Assembly: GCA_977017575.1 (NCBI GenBank)
Contig: CDRNVI010000006.1
Coordinates: 216,444-280,443 of the forward strand
Length of the DNA: 64,000 nucleotides
Reading direction: 5' to 3'
From: Paramoeba atlantica
Lineage: Eukaryota; Discosea
Shown: piece by piece, positions 29,861 to 39,736 of the stretch
Numbering within the stretch: the first letter of the stretch is position 1
How the letters are laid out: every line of letters starts with the position of its first letter
Translations under genes and position numbers: made by a program
Notes under the pieces: model-generated
What the model was told of the DNA's origin: nothing
Seen by the model: the letters and a program-made list of their open reading frames with translations, nothing else
The model's database searches: none

Positions 29861-30437
29861 AAGCTCAAATTTATGCTCTGCACCGGTTTCGAATGATAGT
29901 TTCAATAGTTCTATTTATGGAATATACTTTTAGAGTACGATCTTGTATAAAAAGACGATACTCCATGTGGCTTTTATTTAAATCAGAATCCACTTTTTCT
30001 ATGGCACTTACTAATCTCATTGTTTTGTACGTATATTATAGCTATTACGTATGCTAAAGTCCCTGCTACATACGATATGGGCTATTCAGACCATCTTGTA
30101 CTATTATCGGGTAAGATGCAGTATACATGTAAATGTAAACCTACATGTAAATGTAGGTTGAAAATGATATTTTTGAATATTGTTCGAGTTCGCTTTTTCC
30201 AGGGATCCTTAAAACTACATCTAATAGATGTATAGATTCTAAATTAGTATAGATACTAAATTAGTATAGATTCTATACCAATTTTAAGGTGCTATAATCA
30301 CATAAATACTATATTTAAACCTTTATTTTCCCCCTGCTTTTTCTTTACCTCGTCCAGTATCACCCATGTCGAACAAACGCAGAAATGACAAAAGACAAGA
30401 AGAATGTGCTGTGACGAACTCCGATTTTTTTTGGCAA
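29861..30437. other. Intergenic, small palindromes
   Basis: 577 bp without a gene. ACATGTAAATGTAAACCTACATGTAAATGTAGG at about 30122-30157 holds overlapping palindromes, and repeated TAGTATAGAT(A/T)CTA words lie at 30230-30280. Confidence 0.35.
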
Positions 30438-30700
30438 TCAAGACTTTTTCTGTGGTTCATTTTTCATGCAAGTGAGTGAGCTCATGCACTTCCGTAAAGT
30501 CATAGTACATAGCGCCAGAAGATACGAATTTGTCCCCTCGTACATCAGGTATTTCATGAGTGCGTTGATTGACAACCCCGTACCTACGCCATTCGCCCCT
30601 GCGCAACTTCCCTCGCCCCGCCCAAAACCCCCCTCCCCCCCTGAGCCACTCTCCCTAGCCAAACCCCTGCTACTGGGGACCGTCCCAGAAATGATCAAAT
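30438..30700 (-). pseudogene. Fragment of a hAT-like transposase (family shared with 32707-33291)
   Basis: The minus-strand translation contains GFGRGEGSCAGANGVGTGL..NALMKYL, which matches VFGRGEGGCKGANGVVAGL..NALM of the fragment at 32707-33291. Both are flanked by ATCAAATCCTTGTTACTGGGGGGGT-like sequence. Too little remains to name the domain; hAT is inferred from the zinc finger in the other copy. Confidence 0.4.
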
Positions 30701-31114
30701 CCTTGTTACTGGGGGGGTCTACGGTATATCGGAAAAAGGCGACGCGCGAAAATAAATGAACGTTTCACTTCCTGAAGAAAAGTATCTTTATGATAAGCTC
30801 TTGCTTTATGAAAGGTCTCGGACTGCCATCTCATTGACGGTACACACGCCGACCAAAAACGTCACTGGTTCAAAAAACCAAAAGGTGGACAAAGAATATT
30901 TCGTACTCTTAGTAAAATACAGAGGGGTGCACGAAAATATCGGGGGGTCAAAATTCTTATAACTCGGCCAATTTTGCAAAATAATAGCGCATTCGAGAGC
31001 TCTCGCAGAGTTACGTGTCATGTGATATTACGTTTTACGTAGTTTCCAGGTATATGCATTCTCCTGAATACCGTAAATAGGGCAACTGCAAGTTTTTTTT
31101 CTGGTAAAAAAAAG

Positions 31115-31400
31115 TTAGTATCCACAATTTCCACCTTTTTTCTCCAACAAAATTTTCACACGCGTTGGAACACTCTTTAAAGTTCTCAAAAATACATCGT
31201 ATTGCTCCCCCTTTAATTTTTCGACCCCAGAAGCGATCGCTCGTCTCAAATCTTCACGATTCGTTGGACAAAGCGCGTTTATATGCTCGTCCATTATTCC
31301 CCAAATGTTTTCTATTGGGTTTAAATCTGGGGATTTGGGTGGCCAACACAACATCTTCACTCCTTCATCATTAAAGGCACGACGAGTATAAACGCAACCT
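31115..31400 (-). pseudogene. Tc1/mariner transposase, C-terminal fragment
   Basis: Minus-strand CWPPKSPDLNPIENIWGIMDEHI carries the third catalytic motif (glutamate in PIEN), followed by the usual C-terminal helices to KKGGNCGY. Upstream sequence is replaced by unrelated GC-rich DNA (31400-31740), so the N-terminal DNA-binding and first two catalytic motifs are gone. Confidence 0.75.
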
Positions 31401-31745
31401 GGCGGCCTCACTACAAAGGGAAAGCGATCAGGAGTGCCTTCAAGGCCCACACCCAACCCCGCTCCCCTGGAGGACCGACCCGGAACCGCAGAGCTGAACC
31501 AGGCTCCAGCGCAGCCGCTAAATTGCGAGCTGCTTACGCAAAGAAGGCTTGAGACACAGCCTACACGATGCAACGGGGTTGGACGCCCGTCCTGGTAGCT
31601 ACGGTTGGGGAGCCGTGCTCGGGCCGCAAGGCGTCGAGTGCCGTCTGGGAAGGGGGTAGCAAGACGATGAAGGTCGGTGACCTGAGACTCTACCCTAACG
31701 GTTGGCGCTGCAGAGCCCTCCGTGTTCTTCTTCTTCTTCTTCTGA
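31400..31745 (+). mobile_element. GC-rich insert ending in (TTC)n, possible retroposon 3' end
   Basis: About 340 bp of ~60% GC in an AT-rich setting. It ends GAGCCCTCCGTG(TTC)5TG, resembling the simple-repeat tail of a non-LTR retroelement or SINE, and it interrupts the Tc1 remnant at 31115. No duplication of the target and no second copy was found in the window, so this is a tentative call. Confidence 0.35.
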
Positions 31746-31749
31746 TCGC

Positions 31750-32351
31750 ATGGTTGATGATACACAACGACAAGTTGTGGAGAACTATTGGCGAAGTTCT
31801 GTTTCTCAAAAATACGTTTAGACAAGCATTAAACCGGATTCACTTTTCCGAAACACACACGGAACGCGAATTTGGTCACATGTTGCACATAGAAAACAAG
31901 AAGAGACATCTTTTTGACGACCTACTTGAGGGTATGGTGCGAGTCCTTCTTAATGATCCGTAGAACCGAAACCGACACAAGGCGCGCAAAGGAACACGAG
32001 GAAGACACTCATTTCCTTCGGAATACAACACCTTATCGGTGAATTGGAGCAAATTGTTTTTGGGAAAAGAACGGAAAGTAGCCCACAAGGAGGAGACAAT
32101 TCATTTGTCTAATGGAATTACACTTCGCTGGTATTTCCTTGGACAATCTAAAAGTAGGAAGTAGGGCGGTAGTGCAGAACGAGGATATCCGCATCGTTCA
32201 CACAGACTTTCGAGAAAAAGAGAAACTCTTTAGCTACGTTAGACAGGCAGTGAGAGCCAACCAAAAACTGTTTCTGCATTTTCAGCAGTGGGCTTTAAAA
32301 TTCTCAAGCAATGGCCATAACATTGAGTCGTATAATTATTTGCCTTTGTAA
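31750..32351 (+). other. Unrecognised coding-like stretch, broken
   Basis: Three + strand frames follow each other: ASN-rich helical residues to 31963 (LNRIHFSETHTEREFGHML), a short one near 32035-32110 and a 79-codon frame at 32112-32351 (MELHFAGISLDNLKVGSRAV). Codon use looks gene-like but no family is recognised. It could be a decayed gene or part of an element. Confidence 0.3.
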
Positions 32352-32533
32352 TACCGTGATTTTAAAATAGTACACCTCTTTTGAATCTTACCTTCGTTTT
32401 TGATTTTTTTTTCGTTTACAGGGGTTTTTTTCTATGCTTTCCTATCATTTCCTTGTTTTTTTCCTTTTTAAACGAATTTTATTAACGTGGTTAAACCTGG
32501 AATATCAGAGGGGGGGCCACCGCCAATGCGACA

Positions 32534-32640
32534 CTATTCTGCCATATTCTACCGATCGCAGGGGTTTCGTCCTTTTGAGGCGTACTTTATTTTTGGAACC
32601 TGCCCCGCGACGCGAAGCGGCGCGCTTTTTTTGTGTGAAA
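32534..32640. repeat. CTGCCATATTC end motif plus GC hairpin/T-tract
   Basis: CTATTCTGCCATATTCTACCGATCGCAGGGG (32534-32564) matches the hAT/MITE end motif. A GCGACGCGAAGCGGCGCGC hairpin followed by T7 lies at 32607-32632. Confidence 0.5.
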
Positions 32641-32706
32641 AGCTTTTTTTTGATTTGGTGGTTATATACCCCTCCAGTAATAAAATCGATTTTGGATCAA
32701 AATGGG

Positions 32707-33291
32707 TTAAATCCTTGTTACTGGGGGGGTATACTTTTTGGGAGAGAAAGGAGCTTTTTTGTTCATGAGTGCGTTGCTTTTCAGTCCATCCAACCCCGCA
32801 ACCACGCCATTCGCTCCCTTACAACCGCCCTCACCCCGCCCAAACACCCCTTGTTTGGGCACACTCCCTTTGTGCGTGTTTTCTTTGCCGCGAAAAACTG
32901 CGTCTTCAAGTGCTGCGTGCGGAATATTGTACTTCACCTTCCAGTTCACAATGTCGAAATGGGCCTCCGAATCTAGTGCCTGCGTACTGAAATGCAGTGT
33001 AGGATTATCTCTCCTTCTCTCGGCAAGTTTCTCATCACGCCACACTTCAAACGTCTTCGAGTGTTTTTTTAAGTGCTGTAAAGCCGCTTGATAGGATGAT
33101 GACATGCCCCGAGCAATCTTAAATGTTTTTCCCTGACCTTCCCGACAGAGCTTGCAGATGTACTCAAGTAAAGGTGTCGGAGAACTTCCACCATCGGGGT
33201 CAGTACTACAGTGCCGTTCCAGCCATATTGCAACAAACATTTCGCTCTTAGGAAAGGTCCTCAGGTGAAATAAGTGGTGGAAAAGCATCAT
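32707..33291 (-). pseudogene. N-terminal fragment of a BED-finger, hAT-like transposase
   Basis: Minus-strand frame of 194 codons. ICKLCREG followed by LQHLKKHSK gives a C-x2-C...H-x4-H pattern like a BED zinc finger, the usual DNA-binding start of hAT transposases. No catalytic part is present and the frame ends in the GRGEGGCKGANG segment shared with 30438-30700. Confidence 0.5.
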
Positions 33292-34338
33292 TTAGGGACA
33301 GGACTTTAGTGCAAAATTAGTTTGTTGAAACAGTTTTAAGATTTTTCAATTTGCTTTTGAGTCAAAATGTTGGGCGGGAAGTACTGTGCCCCCCCTAGTT
33401 ATCTGTCACACGTCAACCCCCCTAGTTATCTGTCACTTTTTGGCACTTCGAATTTTTTTCCGTCGACTACCCCCCCTAGTTATCTGTCACTTTTTAAAAA
33501 TAGGTAAAACGCTTTTTTCCGAAAAAAATCATGAAATGAAACTCTGCAAAGTGTTCCGTGTAGATAAAAGCTGATTCATTCGCGCGTCACCTTCTGGACG
33601 TTGTAAGATCCTGCTACACGTGCTGCGAGTCAGCGAAAGTATGACACAAATCAGCTTGAGTAAACATCCCTGTTTTGTAAAGAATTTTGACGGTGATGAT
33701 ACCTGTTTCTGTCAAACCACCTTTTCCAAACCAGATACGCGGTAGACCTCTCCGATTTCTTTTCCGTTGGCTCTTCCGACGACCTACTTTTTTCGTCGCT
33801 TCTCCCCCCCCCTTCATTTTCCCTGAATAAAAAGTTCTCCTCCCTTAGACGAGCTATAGAAAGTATCAATCTGGTCTCCTTCTTTTTTAGAATTTCGCAC
33901 TGTTCTTTATAATATTCACAGAGCTGGTTACATTATTTAATTCTCCTTTAAAAAGAGTCAGTTCTATTGTCAGCTCACGCTCGCACTTACTCGCATCACT
34001 CAAAAGCATACTCGAAAAGTACACTCGAAAATTTCCAAACAAAACGCTCCCCGGATCAAGATGTTGTCACCTGTCATGTATTTTAAGAAGGAGCAGTTCT
34101 TGAAAAAAAAAGGTTCTTGAGAAAAACGCTGTTGAAAGCTCTGAAAAAAAGTCGAAAGCGCTTTAAAAGCGCTTTTTCGAAAGTTTTAAAGTTTCCGCGG
34201 GCCCTGTAAAAATACAGTATCATAAGAAGCTACTCAAGCGCCGATCCCGACCGATCCCACCTGATAAGTGACAGGGTCCTCAAGGTTTCAGCCCTCTAAT
34301 AAGTGTGCGAGGGGCTTAATAAAAAACAGGAGAAAGGG
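33292..34338. other. Spacer with CCCCCCTAGTTATCTGTCAC repeats
   Basis: Three copies of CCCCCCTAGTTATCTGTCAC lie at 33391-33493, shared with 8543-8590. A hairpin AAAGCGCTTTAAAAGCGCTTT lies at about 34155-34176. Short open frames at 33614-33869 have no support. No gene called. Confidence 0.45.
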
Positions 34339-34346
34339 AAAGATTT

Positions 34347-35913
34347 GGGTAATATGCAGTCAAACTGTACCCTAAATTTCATTTTTTTTTTACTTTTTTT
34401 TGTCAAAAAAATATGTGTGATTAATTATTTACTTGATAGTTTTGAGTCATTTTCACCCACTTTACGCTTTGTTTACGTCTTAAACCATTGAATGGACTTC
34501 TCAGGGTGTAGAACTTTTGCGTGCTTGACGCTAGTTACGTCAATTTTGCAAATAACGTCAGAGAATGTTGTTTCCTGGCTAGTAAATCACTCTTTCGGGG
34601 CTTATACACAGTGTCTTCGCTGCAAAGAGAAACCGAGAAGCGATCAATGCTTCAAAAAACTCGAAGACGGTTCGAAGTGCCGCCTAAAAATTCCGAAATT
34701 TGGCCCCTTTTTTCCTTTAAACTGTCGAATTGTTGATAAATTTCGATGTTGGCTGCTTCTAGCGCAAGGTAACCTGCCCTTGAACGCAGCTTTGCAAGCG
34801 CTCAGGTCTCTTCGTTCAGTTCTTACAGACCTAAGTGAAATTGAACGCATATTCAGCATTCCCCGTTCCCCGCACATGCTCATGAAGTACGTTATGGTGG
34901 ATGAGACATACATTGGGAAACGCCTGCACCATCGCGGGAGACAAGTTCGCAAACAAAAGTTCTGGTTTATGACGGCTACAGAGGTTGATCCAAACACCGG
35001 GAAATCATTGCAAACATACTGGGAGGCAACGGTTCGCCGAACGAGAGAGGTTTGCCACAGGTTTGTCCGATCAGTCATAGAAAATAGAAATGCCATGGTA
35101 ATTACTGATGAGTGGGCTGCATATCGTGGAATCGATGCCTTTTGCTGACATTACACTATTTGCCACGCTGATGCATTCTCGCGAGAGCACTCCCCGCACG
35201 TCAACATTCATATCAACAACGCAGAGTCTGCCCATGCCAGTGTAAAGGGTTACTGCAAGCGTTTTTTTCACAAATGGGGCAGAAGTTTGGAAAGCTGTCA
35301 GGCACGACCGCATTTTATTTGCACGGTCTTCTTCAAGGCGGAAGCTAAAAAGCTTTTTCAGAACCTTATGACTGTTATGGCGAGATACTCCTCTGACAAT
35401 AGCGCGGTATACGGAGATCAGTCAAATGAAGAAGATGCGGAAGTTTCCAGTGACTCTAGTGAGGACCTTCAGGAAGATTATGAAAGCCCAACCACGCGAC
35501 TAGGTCGAGCGCTCACTAAACATATAAGACTCAAACGCAGATATGGAAGGGATGAAATGGGATTCCACAAGTATATGATAAAAAGTGCCACTGACCGCCA
35601 CTACACTATTTATGTTGGTCCTGGTGGTGCTCGATGCACTTGCCGTGACGGACGTCTGGGCAATCGATGTAAGCATATATATTTCATTTTGATGCGGGAA
35701 CTTGGGGTGGATGAAAACCATTCAGTTCTATTAAAATCGGAATTTTCATCAGAACACCTATCGAATTTGTTGTAGACGAGGCAGAAATTATCGGTAAATC
35801 GTCTTATTCATATGCAAATTTGCGTAAAAACAAAAAAGGAACACATATGTGATGGAAATATACAGTTTTTAGAAAAAACAAATTTAGGGTACATTTTGAC
35901 TGCAGTGGACCCA
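34347..35913 (+). mobile_element. Merlin-type (IS1016/ISXO2-like) DNA transposon with 8-bp target duplication
   Basis: Inverted ends run GGGTAATATGCAGTC AAA C TGTACCCTAAATTT at the left and the matching reverse at the right (35881-35913). The direct repeat AAAGATTT flanks both sides exactly (34339-34346 and 35914-35921). An 8-bp duplication is what Merlin elements make. The 1,567-bp unit holds one transposase frame broken by a single stop codon. Clean ends and duplication suggest a recent arrival. Confidence 0.9.
34492..35775 (+). pseudogene. Merlin transposase with C-terminal SWIM-type zinc finger, one in-frame TGA
   Basis: The frame of ~427 codons is open except for TGA at 35146-35148. The ISXO2/Merlin catalytic core shows VMVDETYIGKR (first aspartate), VITDEWAAYRG (second) and, after the stop, HADAFSREH and NINNAESAHASVKGY with the glutamate. 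The last part ends in RCTCRDGRLGNRCKHIYF, a CxC...CxH SWIM-like finger, which is not a usual part of this transposase family as I know it. The stop lies where the family has a variable residue; it may come from TGG or CGA. The N-terminus (FGAYTQCLRCKEK..QCFKKLEDGSKCRLKIP) has cysteine pairs like the family's zinc ribbon. Confidence 0.85.
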
Positions 35914-35988
35914 AAGATTTTTACTCAAAGAATATGCCCACCGAAAAAAAATTCGCCGCTTTGCGGAGGGAACGTCGAATAAGACAGC

Positions 35989-36238
35989 GATCGGCAGAAT
36001 ATGGCAGAAAACGGCAGAATAGCAAGTTGCCTCCCCTAACATCTAACATAATTTTCGTACATTTTTAGCAAAGAACAGTTTTTTTTAGCACAAAGTACAT
36101 GCTGGATGTCACGCACAAGTAACTGAGGACTTACGCCGCGAAGCGGCGCCGATTTTTTTTCCACATGGGACTTTTTTTCTCCGCTGCAGTCCTCGTTAAC
36201 AGCAGATTATTGCCCATTTCTGCCATATTCTGCCGATC
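35989..36238. mobile_element. 250-bp MITE with GATCGGCAGAATATGGCAG inverted ends
   Basis: GATCGGCAGAATATGGCAGAAA at the left is matched in reverse by TTTCTGCCATATTCTGCCGATC at the right. It has no coding capacity. A GCCGCGAAGCGGCGCC hairpin followed by T8 lies inside (36134-36160), and a reversed copy lies just left of the element (35948-35968). The end motif is shared with the hAT-associated sites at 330 and 32534. Confidence 0.6.
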
Positions 36239-36392
36239 ACCACAGACGCGTGCCCCCCCCTCTCATTTTCTACTGTATCGATTGGGCTTGACATACAAAA
36301 AGGGGAGACGAGAATCTCTTCTGAAATATCCACATGTACACATGTGTACGCTTACTATACGCCCCATGAGGGCTAAAGAAGTCCTCATAATA

Positions 36393-36601
36393 AATCCAGG
36401 TATAAAGGGGCGAGGGAGATACGAAGCAACAGATGTAGCAGATTCCCACTGAAAAGAAATCGTATCTCCCTGCACGAAGTTGGCTCCAAGCTAGCAAGCG
36501 CATAGGTAGGTATTTCTCGTGCAGGGAGATACGAATTCTTTTCAGTAGGAATCTGCTACATATGTTGCTTCGTATCTCCCTCGCCCCTTTATACCTGGAT
36601 T
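36393..36601. repeat. Near-perfect ~85-bp inverted repeat (fold-back)
   Basis: AATCCAGGTATAAAGGGGCGAGGGAGATACGAAGCAACA at the left returns in reverse at the right up to AATCC at 36601. The arms are about 85 bp with a ~40-bp spacer and few mismatches, so the whole could form a long cruciform or hairpin RNA. No coding capacity and no clear target duplication. Confidence 0.8.
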
Positions 36602-36714
36602 CTACAAAAATAGTTTCGTCGTATCAATCAGTAAAATTCGTGGGCATCCTGGCAGTAAGAATTGACAAAAACAATGCCAATCTTCGTCTAAAAACTGACT
36701 TCTGACAAAGTGGT

Positions 36715-36756
36715 CAGCTGACTGGCCCCCTGAAAAAGTGGCCAGCTGGCAACCCC
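36715..36756. repeat. AAAAAGTGGCCAGCTGG minisatellite, left part
   Basis: Copies of CCCC(C)TGAAAAAGTGGCCAGCTGGCAA. The array continues at 37165 after the fold-back element that splits it. Confidence 0.7.
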
Positions 36757-37164
36757 ACTCGCACACTGATAATGCATAACGTGCCGCACATTGATAATGC
36801 ATATAGCACATTGATATTGCATATAGCACATTGACAAAGCATATAGCACATTGATATTGCATATAGCACATTGATATTGCATACAGCACATTGATAATGC
36901 ATACAGCACATTGATAATGCATACAGCACATTGATGATGCATTATTTGGAAATTAAAGGTGTTTTCAAGAAATAGTGAACACCCGTCTCTGCTCCCGGTG
37001 AGGCCCCGGAGTTGCGAGAGGCCTCCATACCCCACAACTACCACCTTCCCCCCCTATTTAGTGGTGTTCACTATTTCTTGAAAACACCTTTAATTTCCAA
37101 ATAATGCATCATCAATGTGCTGTATGCATTATCAATGTGCTATATGCATTATCAATGTGCGGGC
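36757..37164. mobile_element. 408-bp fold-back element with inverted ~20-bp tandem arrays and 9-bp target duplication
   Basis: The left end is an array of GCACATTGATAATGCATATA-type units (36768-36940, about eight copies, reading away from the end). The right end has the same units in reverse (37100-37160). Between them lies a GTGTTTTCAAGAAATAGTGAACACC inverted repeat around the GC-rich ACCACCTTCCCCCC module. GGCAACCCC (36748-36756) and GCCAACCCC (37165-37173) flank the unit. Without it the flanks restore the host minisatellite unit (CTGGCAACCCCTTGAAAAAG), so this is a true insertion. The terminal bases are ACTCGCACAC/GCCCGCACAT. Confidence 0.8.
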
Positions 37165-37320
37165 GCCAACCCCTTGAAAAAGTGGCCAGCTGGCAACCCC
37201 TTGAAAAAGTGGCCAGCTGACTACCCCTTGAAAAATTGGCCAGCTGGCTAGCCCTTGAAAAAGTGGCCAGCTGGCCACCCTATGGAAAAGTGGCCAGCTG
37301 TCCTTTCATGCAGGAGGTGG
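37165..37320. repeat. AAAAAGTGGCCAGCTGGC minisatellite, right part
   Basis: Five to six imperfect copies of a 26-27-bp unit, CCCCTTGAAAAAGTGGCCAGCTGGCAA. Further degenerate copies run to about 37460 (GGTGGCCAGCTCACC, GGGTGGCCACTTTTTC). Confidence 0.75.
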
Positions 37321-37589
37321 CGAGTTTGCGACTTTTTTTGGACGTTGCCATTCATCTTACGTATACGAAGTGCAAACTACATTTTTTGATAGCCAGCTGG
37401 CTATTTTTCTAGGTGGTGGCCAGCTCACCATTGTGCCAGGGGGTGGCCACTTTTTCAATGCCGAGAAAATCATACCTTTTTTTTCGTTCATTTGTTATGC
37501 CGTCGGCGAGTGAAATGCGTTTCAAAAAAAAAATTCTGGAAGTTAGTTAAGGAGCTCAAAATTATTCCCCAAACTTTGAAACAGCTGTA

Positions 37590-38025
37590 CTCCCCCTGCC
37601 AGAATAAAATTAAAATATAAAGTATAAAGGAAATTGGTGATTTCTATTTATATTATATTTCGGAAGTATAAATCGATCAAACAAGTATCATTCGTGCAGA
37701 AAAAGGGTGAATCAGTATGAGAAAGTATAAATCGCCGAGAAAAAGTATAAATGCCCAGAAAGAGTATAGAACATTCAGAAAAAGTATACATCCACAAATC
37801 TGCTTTTAACCATAAACCTGCTTTAGGAACCTGCTTTTAAACATAATGAGTCATTGAACTCTTTCGTTTCGCAGACAACGGCCTACCAGACGGCATTCAG
37901 GAAAAAAATATTTCACAAAAAAAATCGATTTATATTTTTTTTGAAAAGTATAACTGGCACCGTTTCTTTGGGGTAGCTTTTGCCACAACGAAAAATCGAT
38001 TTATATTTTATTCTGGCAAGGGGAG
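37590..38025. mobile_element. 436-bp MITE with TA duplication
   Basis: Starts CTCCCCCTGCCAGAATAAAA after TA (37588-37589) and ends with the reverse, TTTTATTCTGGCAAGGGGAG, before TA (38026-38027). The inside is AT-rich with repeats of AAAAAGTATAAATC. No coding capacity. Half copies of the same end occur at about 42313 and a related stretch at 43130-43290. Confidence 0.8.
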
Positions 38026-38328
38026 TAGTCTGTCAATTTTGGGATACATAATCAAGGATCTTCGCGTTTTTTTCGGATTTGAAATGTCCGTTTCTGAGCC
38101 GCATTGCGAGTCGCGTTTTTGGTAAAAGCGTTCTAAAAACCGCGGACTGTACTCGATTTTTTTCATTTTCGGAGAATTACAGAGATTGATTGAAGAGCCA
38201 TACCTCTGTTTTTAAAATTTAAAAAAACATCGTTTTTGTGCTCGTTTTATGCCGTTTTTGGGCTCGTGGAATTAACCTTAGTAAGCGAGTTAGATACTCG
38301 CCGTATCTCCCTCAATATTATTATGATT
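38026..38328. other. Spacer, no gene seen
   Basis: About 300 bp between a MITE and repeat R, without recognisable coding sequence or repeats. Confidence 0.35.
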
Positions 38329-39233
38329 GCGGTGGTTGTAAAACTACCGCTCTACACTCGATTATTGAAAAAAAAGTGAACAAAAACAGTGAAAATATAA
38401 AGAGGAACACAGTAATATAATAGAAGAAAAAAATATAAAAGGGGGCTCCGGTGGTCCAAAACTGAAAAAAAATTTTGAAAAAAATGGGGGGTCCAGGGGG
38501 GGGGTCCAGGGGGGGGGTCCAGGGGGGGGGTCCAGGGGGGGGGCATGGTCGATCAAATTTTTTCGAAAAAATTAGTTTTCGAAAAAAAACCGCAGAAAGG
38601 GTAGCCGGGGTCTTGGCGCGCATTTTCCACCCCCCTACCCGGGGGTGACCCCCCCGCGTATCCGCAGGACGGGTCCGCCAAGTTCGGATTTTTTCGGAAA
38701 AAATTTTTCGAAAAAAAATTCAACTTGGCGAAAAAAATGACAAAAAAAATATTTTTCCAAAATCGTTTCCCCTATTGTATTTTGATAGTTTGGGACCTAC
38801 ACTAGCTTTCTACGCAGTTGTTTTCGCAAGGTATCACTTCTTCGAACTGTGGTGCGCCCCTCAAAATGACCCACTTTTGACTAAAAAAGGTGAAAAAGTA
38901 TTTTTCGGACCTAAAGGGGCATTTTTGTGTCGAAAGAATGGTATGGTTGGAGTCGTATTCTCTACCCAATACGTTCGGTAGGCTTTCATTCATGCCTGCG
39001 AGTGATTTCCCACGCGCAAATGTCGGATTTAGTGCTCTGAGAGCAAAAATATGCGAAAATGACCCCATTTGTACCCGAAATTCGGCTATTTTTGGCTATA
39101 ATCTTTCCGTTTTCCAGGCTAAATTTTCTTTTTTAGGCTCTTCGTTAAACGCGGCGGTAGTTTTCAACGCGAAGCGCGCAGCATGAGTGACTTCTAAGTT
39201 GAAAGCAACCACCGCGTTTAACGAAGAGCCTAA
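38329..39233 (+). repeat. Repeat R, long copy (0.9 kb, hairpin at both ends)
   Basis: Begins with the hairpin GCGGTGGTTGTAAAACTACCGC and ends with a second one with ~28-bp arms (TTAGGCTCTTCGTTAAACGCGG, 39133 onward, and its reverse at 39206-39233). It has tandem GGGGGGGTCCAGG units at 38486-38542 and a T/A-rich centre. Over 900 bp it is almost identical to 59397-60300; truncated copies start at 4778 and 42102, and the last 270 bp recur at 59073-59344. No transposase is seen. The near identity suggests recent spread. Confidence 0.85.
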
Positions 39234-39736
39234 ATTATTAATAATTATTATAACTATTAATAATTCACCTTCTTATAGTAATTAAAATTATTAATAATTT
39301 CTATTACAAAAATTATTACTGCTGCTTAAGTGGCTAACTTACACGCGTGTAAGATCCCACTTACACTATCATTGTGTAAGTGGCTAACTTAGCCCGGAAG
39401 GTTTATTTATCCTGTAGTTGTTTTTATCGTGCATGGATTTTTGGTCTTCACTGCAGATCACCTCCTTTCACCTAATTTATTTCATCAAAAGAAAGCGGCG
39501 CCGCGAAACGGTGCTAGTTTTTTTTGTTATATTTTTTTGCATAAAACTAGAGCTATTTTCTCACCTTTAGTACCCCCCCTTTAATACGGACAAAGAGCAA
39601 AAATCTGTCTGTATTAAAGGCGGGGGTCACACTATCTAATATGAGAGACACCAGTTCATTTTCCCTATATACACCCCGTATTAATTAAAATAAAGTGTAC
39701 AACGTGTTTGCTAATTTTCATCCTTTTTACCGTTGA
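39234..39736. other. Intergenic with hairpins, 5' of the Pus7-like gene
   Basis: No gene. AGTGGCTAACTTA is repeated at 39329 and 39380. A GCGGCGCCGCGAAACGGTGC hairpin plus T8 lies at 39494-39524. A hairpin with ~20-bp arms (CCCCCCTTTAATACGGACA / TGTCTGTATTAAAGGCGGGG) lies at 39573-39626. Confidence 0.5.

Noticed and set aside
31115-31825. A 236-codon transposase gene on the minus strand
   Set aside because: Only the last ~95 codons are Tc1-derived; the rest is the translation of a GC-rich insert.
36602-37044. Open frames rich in MCYMQYQCAI-type residues
   Set aside because: They are translations of the 20-bp array and not proteins; the same holds for 55484-55792 and 60319-60597.
38486-38550. 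Telomere-like G-rich repeat
   Set aside because: GGGGGGGTCCA units are internal to repeat R and do not match TTAGGG-type telomere repeats.
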